A stretch of 64,000 nucleotides of DNA from Methanolinea sp. Its GTDB lineage: Archaea; Halobacteriota; Methanomicrobia; Methanomicrobiales; Methanospirillaceae. This document shows, in pieces, positions 27,356 through 36,729 of the stretch. Numbering within the stretch: position 1 is the stretch's first letter; each line of letters starts with the position of its first letter. Made by a program: the position numbers and the translations under genes. Under the pieces are notes generated by a model. It was not told where the DNA came from and searched no databases. It was given only the letters and a program-made list of their open reading frames with translations. The DNA is taken from contig JASFYI010000002.1 of the NCBI GenBank assembly GCA_030055515.1, positions 343,185 through 407,184 on the forward strand. The letters run 5' to 3'.

Positions 27356-28537
27356 TCATCCTCCCTCCAGCGCGAGGCTTGCCCACCCGAGCGGCTGGCC
27401 CGTGACCGAGAACTCGAGGGACTTCGGGTACGGCGGTTCAAGGCCACTCGCTGTTGCCTTGCGTGTCACGCCCCGCCTGAGCCTGCACTTCGTGATGATA
27501 TTTTCTGCGAGATCCCGGTCCTTCTCCTCGACGAGCCCTATCAGCGTCTGGTAGAGCGTCCCCGACGCGAACCCGAGCCGGACGAGGGGACCCTCCGAGA
27601 GCCACGACTGGACCTGCGAGAGGACGTCCGCGAATGCCCCGTCGCTGTCCCTGCGGGCGAGGGCCACCTCCTTCCCGAGGCACCACTGGCTCCACATGGT
27701 GAGCACCCGGCCGAGGTGGCGGGGGACGTCCCGCGTCTCCCCCGACGGGCTCACCCCAAGGAGCCTCCTTGACTTCTCCGGAAGGAACGGGAGGTCGTCT
27801 CCCTTCTCGAGGAGAGCGCCGATGGTCCCGAGCCCCCCGATCGACCCGGAGAACGTCCCCGAGACGCACTCGGCGTAAATCGTGTAGTTTTTCTCCTCGA
27901 GCCGGTCCCCGTGGAGGGAGTACGTCTTTATCCCCTCGCAGGTGAGCCGGTAATTCCCCGGCATGCAGTCGGAGACCTGGAGGAACCGGAGGAGGTCGTA
28001 CTGGGCGTTGTACCTCCCCCTCTCGGGCTTCTTGAGCGCGAAGACCGAGGCAACGTACTCCATCCCTATTTTTTTCGGGTCGCACCGCTCCGCGCGTTCG
28101 AATTCCCTCCGGATGGCCGCCGGGAAATCCTGGTCCTCCCTCGCGTGCCACCAGAGGAGCGCCGTGCGGATCGCGCCCTTGAGGCTGCTTCCCGGGATGC
28201 AGGGGACCCCGCCGGTCTTCGCGCACTCCCGCACCTCCCCGGGATTCTCCTCGCCGCTCCGGTTCGTGACCCTGTAGAGGAGGTGGGGGCGCAGGTCGAG
28301 ATGGTGATCTTTGATGAATTTCCCGAGGCTGAATTTCGAGGGGTCTTCCCGGGACTCGATCTCCTGTGCGAACTTCTCCGCGACGTCCGGCCCGGCGTCC
28401 CGGAGGAGGGAGGGGAGACTCACCCGCCAGAGGACCTGCTCGTTTCCCTCCCCCCGCATCTTCACGTACTCCGCGGGCAGGTACACGTTCCCGGTCCCCA
28501 CGTGGACCGGGGTCCTCGTCGATACCTCGATCCTCAT
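27356..28537 (-). CDS. csm5: Csm complex subunit Csm5
   Basis: A 393-residue RAMP protein starting MRIEVSTRTPVHVGTGNVYL, the Csm5 signature for the head of the complex. The IPGSSLKGAIRTALLWW block follows. Csm5 helps mature the crRNA 3' end. The start overlaps the csm4 stop (ATGA). Length is normal for the family. It lies in the order cas10-csm2-csm3-csm4-csm5. Confidence 0.94.
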   Translation of the reverse strand: MRIEVSTRTPVHVGTGNVYLPAEYVKMRGEGNEQVLWRVSLPSLLRDAGPDVAEKFAQEIESREDPSKFSLGKFIKDHHLDLRPHLLYRVTNRSGEENPGEVRECAKTGGVPCIPGSSLKGAIRTALLWWHAREDQDFPAAIRREFERAERCDPKKIGMEYVASVFALKKPERGRYNAQYDLLRFLQVSDCMPGNYRLTCEGIKTYSLHGDRLEEKNYTIYAECVSGTFSGSIGGLGTIGALLEKGDDLPFLPEKSRRLLGVSPSGETRDVPRHLGRVLTMWSQWCLGKEVALARRDSDGAFADVLSQVQSWLSEGPLVRLGFASGTLYQTLIGLVEEKDRDLAENIITKCRLRRGVTRKATASGLEPPYPKSLEFSVTGQPLGWASLALEGG

Positions 28538-29457
28538 CCCACGCACCTCATCCCGACCGGGAACGCGATCCCGTACTCGACCATCGGGGGATTCTCCCGC
28601 ACCCGGGCGATCTCGCCGTAGAACGGTCTGCCGGTGTTCCGGAAGACCGACCCCTCCGAGAGCATGATGACACGCCTCTTCGCAAACCCGTCCCGTGTCC
28701 TCCCGCGGACGGCAACGAGGTCGTACCAGATCTCCCCGCCGTACGCGGAGAGTGGGCCCGGGATGAACCGCGAGAGCGTCGCGAAGTATGGGGCATCGCG
28801 GGACGGGAGATCGGTCTTCTCAACCGACAGCCGGAACGCCCCCTGCCCCGTCGACCTCCGCGGGCCTATCCCCTCGTCCTCGAGGAGGCGGAGGGCTGCC
28901 ATGACGGGAGCCTCCCACGAGGAGTCCCGGATGTCGAGGAGGAACCAGAGGCCTCCCCCTCCAAAGTGCATCCCCCTCGCGTGGTAGAACTCGAGGGACG
29001 CGGACGAGAGCCTGCTGATCACGTTGTGGGGGATATCGACCGCTGCAAAGGACCCCGCGGCGGCCCGGGACGAGAGGATCCCCGCCCGGGAATCGAGCCG
29101 AAACGACGAGATGTCCCGCACGAGCCCCTGGAGCGTGATCTTCCCCCCCGCGAGGCCATGGAATACCTCCCTGTCGACCCACCGTACCTTCCGGAGCTCC
29201 TTGTACACGTCGGATTTCACGCTGCCTGCAGCGTGGAAGGGGAGGATGGGCATCGGGAAGAGGTACACGCGCTCCTCCCCGCCGACGAACGGGAAGCAGG
29301 AGCTCACGTAGAGCGGCGGGGAGTCCGCGTACGCGTCGACGAGGGCCCCCGGGTCCTCGCCGAGTTCCGCCATCGCCCTGCAGATCGCGCCAAACAGCGT
29401 GTGCGACGGGAAAGACTCGGGGAACGTGGACCGCGGGGTCATCGAGACCGCGAGCAT
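28534..29457 (-). CDS. csm4: Csm complex subunit Csm4
   Basis: A 307-residue Cas5-like RAMP that holds the crRNA 5' handle and contacts Cas10. It starts MLAVSMTPRSTFPESFPSHT with the LFGAICRAMAEL helix. The C-terminal half contains GIGPRRSTGQGAFRL, the glycine-rich loop. A GAGAGGGG site precedes the ATG. It follows csm3 by 15 bases. Confidence 0.93.
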   Translation of the reverse strand: MLAVSMTPRSTFPESFPSHTLFGAICRAMAELGEDPGALVDAYADSPPLYVSSCFPFVGGEERVYLFPMPILPFHAAGSVKSDVYKELRKVRWVDREVFHGLAGGKITLQGLVRDISSFRLDSRAGILSSRAAAGSFAAVDIPHNVISRLSSASLEFYHARGMHFGGGGLWFLLDIRDSSWEAPVMAALRLLEDEGIGPRRSTGQGAFRLSVEKTDLPSRDAPYFATLSRFIPGPLSAYGGEIWYDLVAVRGRTRDGFAKRRVIMLSEGSVFRNTGRPFYGEIARVRENPPMVEYGIAFPVGMRCVG

Positions 29458-29472
29458 GCGCGTGCCCCTCTC

Positions 29473-30213
29473 TCACAGCCTGCCGAGGATCTCGCGGGGG
29501 GTTCTCGCGCCCTCCGTCCGGGCGACGGGCCGCCAGTCGGCCCCGGTCCTGTAGTCCTCGGCGAGCTTCTCCCGGAGGGTGACGTCCCTGAACGAGACTT
29601 TCCCCGACCCCCTGCTCCCGTATCCCCCGAGGTAGTTGTCCTCGAGGAGGACCATCCCCTCGAAGAGGAGCCGCAGCCGCTCCTCGTCTTTTGGCTCGTA
29701 CACCGAGAAGACCATCTCGCACGTGAACTCCGAGCCCGCGGGGACCCGCTCGACGAACCGCGGGTCTGCACGCGACGTGATCCGGTTGATGTAGTTCTCG
29801 CCCTTGATCTCGGTCCCGTGGAGGATGTCGTCCTTCTCGTCCCACGCCTCGATGGTCTTCTCCGTGGGGAAGCTGTCCCTCACGACGAGGCGGGTGGGAC
29901 CTGCCTCGATCTCCTTTGCCGCTCCCCTCCCGAACGCGATGCACAGGTCGCACTCCGGGTCCTCGCAGTTGTGGGGTTTGCCATCATTCGAGAGCCATTT
30001 CCTGCCGTGCTTGAGCTCGAGGAGAGAGCGCATCTTGCCCTTGATCGAGGATCCCGGGATGTAGGGGTAGCCGGTTATCCTGTTCATGATGACGGGGGAG
30101 TCCGTCCCCCCGATCTTGAGGGACTCTGCAACGCCGCCGATGTGCAGCCCGGTCTCGAGCCGGATGGTCCCACTGACGAGGTAATTCCTGATGAGCGTGA
30201 GATCTTTTCCCAT
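29473..30213 (-). CDS. csm3: Csm complex backbone RNase Csm3
   Basis: A 246-residue Cas7-like backbone protein that cuts target RNA every six nucleotides. The signature segment SLKIGGTDSPVIMN carries the conserved catalytic-loop Asp. YIPGSSIKGKMRSLLEL and GGYGSRGSGKVSFRDV are also seen. A CEDPECDLC cysteine cluster (about 83-91) fits the zinc site of Csm3/Cmr4-type proteins. It follows csm2 with no gap. Confidence 0.95.
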   Translation of the reverse strand: MGKDLTLIRNYLVSGTIRLETGLHIGGVAESLKIGGTDSPVIMNRITGYPYIPGSSIKGKMRSLLELKHGRKWLSNDGKPHNCEDPECDLCIAFGRGAAKEIEAGPTRLVVRDSFPTEKTIEAWDEKDDILHGTEIKGENYINRITSRADPRFVERVPAGSEFTCEMVFSVYEPKDEERLRLLFEGMVLLEDNYLGGYGSRGSGKVSFRDVTLREKLAEDYRTGADWRPVARTEGARTPREILGRL

Positions 30214-30732
30214 CTACTTGCCCCCGTGGTACTTGTGGTACGCGACGATCGACTGGAGAATGTCCACGAAGCGGTCGTAGTTCGCGCGGACCTGGTCTTC
30301 CTTCGCTCCCTCGGGCGCGATCCTCTCGAGGCACGCGGAGATGAGGTCGAAGAACTCGTCGGGGATGAGCTTGCGGCCCTTCGCGTAGGCGAGCCCCGGG
30401 CGGATCATGTGGAAATCGGCCCTGATGCTCTCCCAGCCCTTCGTCTTGAGGATCTCCTGGTTCGTGATGATCTTGTCGAAGAATTTCCGCAGCTGCGTCG
30501 CCTTGAGCTGGTCCTTGTGCCTCTTCGCGAACCTCTCCGCGAGCCCCTCCTCCCTCGTGATCTCCTCGATCGGGAGATCGGAGAGGTTCCTGCACGCCTT
30601 TACCTTCTGGATGATCTCGTCATCATCCCCCCGCCCGGGATTGCCCCGCGGGGGAATGTGGGAGGGCTGGGAGGGATTGGTCCCCCGGCCCTGGGGGGAG
30701 TTACCGTCCCGTGGTCTCTCGATGGATGACAA
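30214..30732 (-). CDS. csm2: Csm complex small subunit Csm2
   Basis: A 172-residue Cas11-like helical protein. The first 35 residues are Pro/Gly/Arg-rich and probably disordered. The rest has the Csm2 core with KATQLRKFFDKIITNQEI and an FVDILQSIVAYHKYHGGK end. It starts four bases after cas10. It forms the inner filament with Csm3. Confidence 0.93.
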   Translation of the reverse strand: MSSIERPRDGNSPQGRGTNPSQPSHIPPRGNPGRGDDDEIIQKVKACRNLSDLPIEEITREEGLAERFAKRHKDQLKATQLRKFFDKIITNQEILKTKGWESIRADFHMIRPGLAYAKGRKLIPDEFFDLISACLERIAPEGAKEDQVRANYDRFVDILQSIVAYHKYHGGK

Positions 30733-30736
30733 CTTC

Positions 30737-33187
30737 TCACCTTCCGAGTCTCTTCTCGCCGCGCAGGGAGAGGCTGGTGATGTACACCGGCAGCCTGATC
30801 CACGGGAAGGCCGGGACGACCAGTTCCTCCACTTCCCCGCGGTATCTCTCTTCGATGTTCCTCTTCACCATGTACTTGAGGAGGGGGAGGAACCTCTTTG
30901 AGGAGAGGAGCCTCTCCCGCTCCACCTTCTGCTCTCTTGGCATGCTCTTTGCCCCCTTGCCCCGGGTGGGCAGGAACGACTGCTCCCAGAGGGCGAGGAA
31001 CGCGTAGATCATGTTCTTCGGGATGACCTTCCGCTCGACGAGCTCCCTCATCTTCCCGCCCAGCGCGAGGAGGGAGGAGAGATCCTTCTCCCCCGTCCCG
31101 CCCGAGAACGGGACGCACTCGTCGAAGACCGCGATACGGGCCTTGCCCTTGTGCCCCTTTGCCTCCCGCAGGAGGTCGTCGGCGATGAGCACGGCCCTCG
31201 CGACGGGCAGGTGGGGGTCCACGACGGCGATCCCTGCCGAGAGCGTGATCGCGGGATTCTCGCAGACGAATTCCCGGAAACTCCTGTCGATCGCGCAGGC
31301 GAGGCTGATCGTGTCCTCCCACGGGCCGATGACGAAGAGGTCGTCGCCGCCGGCATACGTGATGGAGAACTTCGGGACCGCGTACTTCTCCCCGCAGGAA
31401 CGGCAGGGGCCGGGGTGCTCGTAAAACGTCCGCGTCCCTCCCCCGCTCCCCTCGTCCTCTGCCGTGACCTCGACCACTATCTCCCGTGTCTTTCCGGGCA
31501 GGCAGGCCTCGCAGAGGGCCGAGTAGACCACGTACCGCCGGCAGATCTCGTTGAGGTACCCGGAGAAGAAGAACTGGAGCTGGCTCGAGAGCGCGTGGAT
31601 CCGCGAGATCGAGCGGAGTTTCTCGTCGATTCCCTCCGCGAATATCGCGCCGAGGTTGTCCACGTCCGCCTTGAGGTAGCCGAGGCGCGGCGCGCCGCGG
31701 GCGAGCTGTGCCACCTCCGAAAAGGTGAGGAGGTCCCTGCCGGCGAGCGGGACGGTGTTCCCCGCGAAGAGGAAACCGGATCCCCCGGGGTGGTCCGCCT
31801 GTACATCTGTCGAGTTGAGCGCGTGGACCTCGCCCGCGAACCCTGGGGGGAGTTTCTCGACGAGGTCGTAGGAGGCGCGGAGGCCGAGGTCTGCGAAGGA
31901 GAAACGGAGCCCGTCCCCCGCGAGGAGGAATTTTGCCCGCGCGAGCCGCGTCCCGAGGTCGAGGAACGTGCGGCAGTCCTCGCACTCGTCACCTGCCCCC
32001 TTCACCTGCCCGCAGACGGGGCAGAGCATCGAGAGGGGGACCTCCTCTCCCGTCGGCCCGCCGGGCAGGTCGCAGCCGATGAACTTCTGCCGTTTCTTCG
32101 ACGTGCCCGCGAGGGAGAGGCTCGTGCGGATGCTGGCGAACTCACGTGCCCTCTCACGGTCGGCCGCGTGCGTCGCCACGACGAGGGAGAGGCGCCCGTC
32201 CCACTTGCGCAGGAGCCCCTCGTTCACCCTCCTCTCGATGGCAGCGACCTTCCCGCGGTTTTCGGCGGTGTTCGGCGCGAGGATGAGGAAGTGGCCGCCG
32301 GTGTTCCAGAGGACGGCGGGCTCGAAGAGACCGCACTCCCGCACGATCTCGCGCGCGACGGCGTCGGAGAGGAGGGCGAGCCAGAACGACCGCGCCCTGA
32401 GGCGTTTTGCGGTCCCTTTCCGTGCCTGCTCGGGGATGACCGTCGAGAAGATGAACTTCTGGATCCCGGAGATGTCCCCCCCGACGAAGAGGAAAGGCAT
32501 GTCCTTCTCCCCCGAAAGGAGGCAGTGGGCGATCGCTGCCGTGGTCTTGCAGTGGTCGTAGAGCGGGATGTCCGGCTCGTTCATGTACACCGCCGAGGGG
32601 ATGCAGGAGGTGTACTTCCGCAGGAGCGAGAGGACCGTGAGGACCGGCGGGTCTCGCGGGAGGCCCGTGGCCTCGGCCTCGAAGGCCCTCCAGAGATTCC
32701 TGTACGCATCGCTCAAATTCCACAGTCCAAGGTCCCTCTGGCGGAGGGGGAACGGGGGGTCCTCCACCGAGAGGGGTTTTAGGGGGTAGACGAGGTCCGC
32801 CGGTCCCCCCGGTCCGCTACGGGTGCCGCGGTGGACGAGGGAGAAGACCGGTTTGAGGGCTTCTTTCACGACCTTGCCCGTTTCCCCGTCCTCTCTTTCC
32901 CGCCGGTCGATCGCGGAGGATAGCCCGTCTGCCTCCTTCACGATCCGGGCGAGGGGAGGGTTCCGCGAGGCGGCGGGGTTGTGGTGGGAGAGCACGAGGT
33001 CGGCGACGTCGGGGTCGTGGAGGACGTCCTCGATGAACTTCGCGCTCCACCGGGCGTGTGCCCCGTGCGCCCCGACGTCCCCGGCCGTCTCCCACTTCGT
33101 GCCGAGGGGCACGTTTGCCCTCTGCATGAATTTCCCGATGTCGTGGAAGAGCGATGCCAGGACCAGTTTCTTGGCAATCGTGTCCAC
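30737..33187 (-). CDS. cas10: Type III-A signature protein Cas10 (Csm1)
   Basis: An 816-residue Cas10 from a GTG at 33187. The N-terminal HD nuclease starts at once (LASLFHDIGKF, H15 D16). A zinc ribbon CPVCGQVKGAGDECEDC sits mid-protein. The second palm domain keeps the cyclase motif TYAGGDDLFVIG (GGDD at about 613-616), so cyclic oligoadenylate synthesis should be possible. Frames extending further upstream lack family similarity. No Shine-Dalgarno site precedes the GTG. A GTTATGTAA box about 25 nt upstream suggests a leaderless message. Confidence 0.95.
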   Translation of the reverse strand: MDTIAKKLVLASLFHDIGKFMQRANVPLGTKWETAGDVGAHGAHARWSAKFIEDVLHDPDVADLVLSHHNPAASRNPPLARIVKEADGLSSAIDRREREDGETGKVVKEALKPVFSLVHRGTRSGPGGPADLVYPLKPLSVEDPPFPLRQRDLGLWNLSDAYRNLWRAFEAEATGLPRDPPVLTVLSLLRKYTSCIPSAVYMNEPDIPLYDHCKTTAAIAHCLLSGEKDMPFLFVGGDISGIQKFIFSTVIPEQARKGTAKRLRARSFWLALLSDAVAREIVRECGLFEPAVLWNTGGHFLILAPNTAENRGKVAAIERRVNEGLLRKWDGRLSLVVATHAADRERAREFASIRTSLSLAGTSKKRQKFIGCDLPGGPTGEEVPLSMLCPVCGQVKGAGDECEDCRTFLDLGTRLARAKFLLAGDGLRFSFADLGLRASYDLVEKLPPGFAGEVHALNSTDVQADHPGGSGFLFAGNTVPLAGRDLLTFSEVAQLARGAPRLGYLKADVDNLGAIFAEGIDEKLRSISRIHALSSQLQFFFSGYLNEICRRYVVYSALCEACLPGKTREIVVEVTAEDEGSGGGTRTFYEHPGPCRSCGEKYAVPKFSITYAGGDDLFVIGPWEDTISLACAIDRSFREFVCENPAITLSAGIAVVDPHLPVARAVLIADDLLREAKGHKGKARIAVFDECVPFSGGTGEKDLSSLLALGGKMRELVERKVIPKNMIYAFLALWEQSFLPTRGKGAKSMPREQKVERERLLSSKRFLPLLKYMVKRNIEERYRGEVEELVVPAFPWIRLPVYITSLSLRGEKRLGR

Positions 33188-33204
33188 GGAAGAGGATTTG
33201 CCTG

Positions 33205-33225
33205 ATCTTACATAACGTTTACCAA
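33205..33225 (-). promoter_or_regulatory. Probable promoter of the type III-A operon
   Basis: On the minus strand GTAAACGTTATGTAAGATC lies about 20-40 nt before the cas10 GTG, in the most A+T-rich part of the gap. With no ribosome site before the GTG, a leaderless transcript for the whole csm-cas operon is likely. Confidence 0.4.
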
Positions 33226-33393
33226 GTGTTACCGCAGTACTACGAAATCCCCCTGCCGACTCCCCGTGTGACCGGTGGACGAGGGGCCCGCGGCACGACC
33301 GTTGCGGGAGAAGACCACAGGATAGGTTCCTCTTTCCGCGGAAGGCCGGTGGGGACCTCGAGCACGCGATACGAAGGACCGGTGCCCCGTCGG

Positions 33394-34484
33394 GTTCCCG
33401 TCCTTGTTCCCGTGGAATGACTTGTGCAACCAACGTAAGTGGTTGACTTGTTGGATAACGAATGAGTGGTTGTAGTCCTTGTTTTTGTGGAACCCCCTGT
33501 GCAACCGATCCAAATGGGAAGTAAAACGTTCTCTATTAGAGGAGTTGCAGTCCTTGTTTTTGTGGAACCCCTTGTGCAACGTTATAAGCCTAACCCAGTT
33601 GTATACGGCACACCAGCGTTGCAGTCCTTGTTTTTGTGGAACCCCTTGTGCAACTGCATTAAAATACGATTGGGACATGTTATGTCTGGAACTGTTGCAG
33701 TCCTTGTTTTTGTGGAACCCCTTGTGCAACCTGACTGTTTTCCTTTTTTCATTAGCACTGACTATTCCGTTGCAGTCCTTGTTTTTGTGGAACCCCTTGT
33801 GCAACTCAATATGCGACGAGTGCTACATGTATGCAACACTGTGGTTGCAGTCCTTGTTTTTGTGGAACCCCTTGTGCAACTGTGACTTCTTCTTTGTCAT
33901 CTTACTCACCTCCTAATTGTTGCAGTCCTTGTTTTTGTGGAACCCCTTGTGCAACCTTCGTGCTCCCCGAACCGTGCCGGATTGTGGGTTGGTTGCAGTC
34001 CTTGTTTTTGTGGAACCCCTTGTGCAACAGAACGTACAGCGTATCGTGGGGTATGATGTTATCTCACGGTTGCAGTCCTTGTTTTTGTGGAACCCCTTGT
34101 GCAACAGTATGGAGTGATCTGAATGTGGAATATTCATATTGTTGCAGTCCTTGTTTTTGTGGAACCCCTTGTGCAACTTAATTTTTGAACAAGCGGGTTT
34201 AAATGGGCCGTTTACTGCGAAGTTGCAGTCCTTGTTTTTGTGGAACCCCTTGTGCAACGCCATAATTATTTACGACGGTATAAAGGAGAAGAGATTATTG
34301 CAGTCCTTGTTTTTGTGGAACCCCTTGTGCAACAATACGTTGGGCATGCCGAGATCTGATTTCGTGAAATCAGAGTTGCAGTCCTTGTTTTTGTGGAACC
34401 CCTTGTGCAACGTCCACCACTCCCGCACCCGATCGGGGTTCGAGGAGGTTGCAGTCCTTGTTTTTGTGGAACCCCTTGTGCAAC
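33394..34484 (-). CRISPR. Type III-A-linked CRISPR array, 15 repeats
   Basis: It has the same 37-bp repeat and orientation as the array at 21.5-23.0 kb. Starts fall at 33394 (strongly degenerate), 33469 (two changes), 33544, 33618, 33694, 33769, 33844, 33919, 33992, 34069, 34141, 34222, 34297 (first base changed), 34375 and 34448. The leader is on the right. The spacer at 33506-33543 equals, but for one base, the duplicated distal spacer of the other array. The two arrays therefore share an ancestor. Confidence 0.98.
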
Positions 34485-34560
34485 AGCAGAAATTTTGCTC
34501 CTTTTGCCGAGATCTCCCCGTATACCCCCATATTTCCGTAACCTTTAAGTCCGGCACGGG
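34485..34560 (-). promoter_or_regulatory. CRISPR leader of the 15-repeat array
   Basis: It starts AGCAGAAATTTTGCTCC and includes CCGTAACCTTTAAGTCCGG. It is closely alike to the leaders at 23038 and 19788. The minus-strand CTTAAAGG box would drive leftward transcription of the array. Confidence 0.75.
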
Positions 34561-34589
34561 CCACCCGGGGCAACAGGTCCTATGGGACC

Positions 34590-34613
34590 GGGGAGAAATA
34601 ATGGTTTCTCCCC
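34590..34613 (-). promoter_or_regulatory. Perfect inverted repeat upstream of leader
   Basis: GGGGAGAAA - TAATGG - TTTCTCCCC is a 9-bp perfect inverted repeat with a 6-nt loop, at the same distance from the array as the one at 23148-23171. It may be a protein site or a hairpin in the leader transcript. Confidence 0.4.
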
Positions 34614-34639
34614 GCCGATCCGGTGCCCCTGCCACCGTG

Positions 34640-34712
34640 GCGCACTTCTCGCCCGATAATGACGGGCCGGAGGTACCGGACACCATCCGGGGAGAAAGGC
34701 CGCGCCGTCCGG
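34640..34712 (-). pseudogene. Fossil 3' end of cas2 beside the 15-repeat array
   Basis: The minus-strand translation includes ARPFSPDGVRYLRPVIIG, matching the C-terminus of the cas2 at 23.2 kb (GRPFSPEDVRYPRLVIIG). The DNA matches as well (CCGGGGAGAA and GTACCGGAC blocks). No upstream cas2 part remains. It shows that this array and leader were copied together with the adjoining cas2 end. Confidence 0.75.
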
Positions 34713-34856
34713 TACGTGGAAAAGAGCCGGACCTCCCTTGCCGGTCCACGCCCCAGCGGTTCCCGCCCGGCAGGTTCTTGTCCCCTCCCCGCACGCGGCC
34801 GCATGACCCCCACCTTTTTCTCGCCCCGCTCCCACACCCTCTCTCCGGGATCACGG

Positions 34857-36527
34857 GTGGACGAAGGCACGCCCGGGTACTGGAAGGAGCAGGGGAACGA
34901 GGCGATCGCCCGCCGGGACGCGAGGAAAGCGATCTCCCACTACACCCGCGCCCTCCTCCTCGACCCGGACTACGGGCCCGCGTGGCACAACCTCGGCCTC
35001 GTCTGCGGGAAGCTCGGCCACGCGGAGGCCGCCCGGTACTGCCTCTCCGTCGAGGACGCCCTCTCCCGGGGGGAGGAGGCCCCGGACCCGGGCGAAGAGC
35101 TCATGGCCCACGTCACGGCGGGGAGCAATGCCGAGGTGATCGACCTCGATGCGCTCGACGGGTACGCGTTCGAGGAGATCTGCGGCGAGATCTACCGGAG
35201 GCTCGGCTACCGCGTCGAGCAGACGCCCCCTGTCCGCGACGGCGGGCGGGACCTCGTCCTCCACGCGCCGGGCGGCGAGGAGATCGTCGTCGAGTGCAAG
35301 CACCAGCCGGAGGGGACGGTCGGCCGGCCCGTCGTCCAGAAACTCCACTCCGCGGTGATCTCGAGCGGCGCATCGCGGGGGATCCTCGTTGCGACCGGCA
35401 GGTTCTCGCAGGACGCGGTCGCCCACGCCGCGACGCTCTCGCCACCAATCACGCTCGTCGACCGGGCGATCCTCGCCGACCTCGCTGCCCGGGCGGGGTT
35501 TGCGCTCCGCGCCGCGGGCGAAAGGGAGGCCATCTGGGTGTACCCCGTTTCCCCCCTCCCCGCGACGTGGCGGTGGATCGCATCCGACCTCGCGGCGGAG
35601 ACGTCGGGCTTCCCCCTCTCCTTCCCCGCCCTTCGGCCCGCGGGGCGGAGGATCTCGCTCTCCCCCGCGTACGTGGTGACGTACGACATCCACTTCGAGT
35701 GCGCGACCTCGGTGGGGGTGATCCACCGCGAGGAGGCCCGCGGGAGGCGCGTCTCCCTCGACGGGGCGACGGGGGGCGAGGTGCCGGACCACGGGTTCCT
35801 CGCCGAAACGCCGGTCCTCGCGTTCTCCCAGCCGCGTGACCTCCCGCCGGGCGTATCCCGGGGCACGTTCGCGGTCGATTCCCGGACGGCGCGGGAGATC
35901 GCCCTCGACCGGATCCTCCGCGCCCACGCGCGGAGGGTCGTGTACTACGGGCGGAACAACCAGCGGTACGTGAAGGAGTGCGTGCCGGCGCGAAGGGACG
36001 TCCTCGTCCGGGACGTCCGGCAGGTCCTCGTCCCCCGGCAGGAGATCGCGGTCGCAGGCCCGGGGAGGACGTACGCGGTCCGGCTCCTCGAGAGCGGGAA
36101 GGCCCTCCGGTGCAGCCCCGACCTCTGGACCTGCGGGTCGTGCGCGGGGTTCACCCGGGGCGAGAAGAAGGTGCTCTGCAACTCCTGCGGGGCGCTCGTG
36201 CACGCCCCCTCGCTCCTCGATCCCTGCAGCGCGGAGTGCCGGTCGTGCGGGAAGACGATCTGCCGGTCCTGCACCCTCGTCTCGGGTTGGGGGAAGAAAC
36301 TCTGCGCGGAGTGCGCGCGGAGGACCGATCCCTCTGCCCGGCCCGCGGGGAAGGGGAGGTACCAGGGCAAGGTCCTCGCCGCCGCGTGCGGGACCGGGGG
36401 GCTCGCCCTCCTGTACTTCGCGAACCCCGCGGGGTTCCTCCTCCTCCTCGTCGCCATCGCACTCGTCCTCTCCGGCGGGAAGAAGCCCGTCCCGGAGCAC
36501 GTCGTCGTGGAGAAGAGGGGAGGGTGA
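34857..36527 (+). CDS. Mrr-type restriction endonuclease with TPR, zinc ribbons and membrane end
   Basis: A 556-residue protein. A short TPR stretch (WKEQGNEAIARRDARKAISH, about 8-60) leads into an Mrr/REase_4 domain (about 95-210). The domain has FEEICGEIYRRLGYRVEQ, DGGRDLVLH and IVVECKH (the D...ExK core). Then come a long beta-rich region and C-terminal cysteine pairs (CGSCAGF, CNSCGA, CRSCGKTICRSC, CAEC). A hydrophobic hairpin lies near the end. Mrr enzymes cut modified foreign DNA. An ATG at 34803 is an alternative start. The gene is divergent from the CRISPR leader, in a defence setting. Confidence 0.82.
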   Translation: MDEGTPGYWKEQGNEAIARRDARKAISHYTRALLLDPDYGPAWHNLGLVCGKLGHAEAARYCLSVEDALSRGEEAPDPGEELMAHVTAGSNAEVIDLDALDGYAFEEICGEIYRRLGYRVEQTPPVRDGGRDLVLHAPGGEEIVVECKHQPEGTVGRPVVQKLHSAVISSGASRGILVATGRFSQDAVAHAATLSPPITLVDRAILADLAARAGFALRAAGEREAIWVYPVSPLPATWRWIASDLAAETSGFPLSFPALRPAGRRISLSPAYVVTYDIHFECATSVGVIHREEARGRRVSLDGATGGEVPDHGFLAETPVLAFSQPRDLPPGVSRGTFAVDSRTAREIALDRILRAHARRVVYYGRNNQRYVKECVPARRDVLVRDVRQVLVPRQEIAVAGPGRTYAVRLLESGKALRCSPDLWTCGSCAGFTRGEKKVLCNSCGALVHAPSLLDPCSAECRSCGKTICRSCTLVSGWGKKLCAECARRTDPSARPAGKGRYQGKVLAAACGTGGLALLYFANPAGFLLLLVAIALVLSGGKKPVPEHVVVEKRGG

Positions 36528-36729
36528 GGGGGACCCTCCCCCCGTTCACTTCTACGTCCCCTCCCTCACCTTTATCTCCGCACCCCCGCACCTCTCTCCC
36601 GCCGCGCGGGAGGACCAAAAAGAGCGCCGGCCCGCCCGGCGCGGCAGGAGAGAGAATGAGATCCAAAACGAGAGAGACACCGAAAGGAGCGGGCAGGCAT
36701 CCCCTGACCCGCGGGGGGAGCGTGGGGAA

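Noticed and set aside
26986..27447. Long frames antisense or out of frame to cas6 and csm5
   Set aside because: Arg/Pro-rich composition and full overlap with well-supported cas genes.
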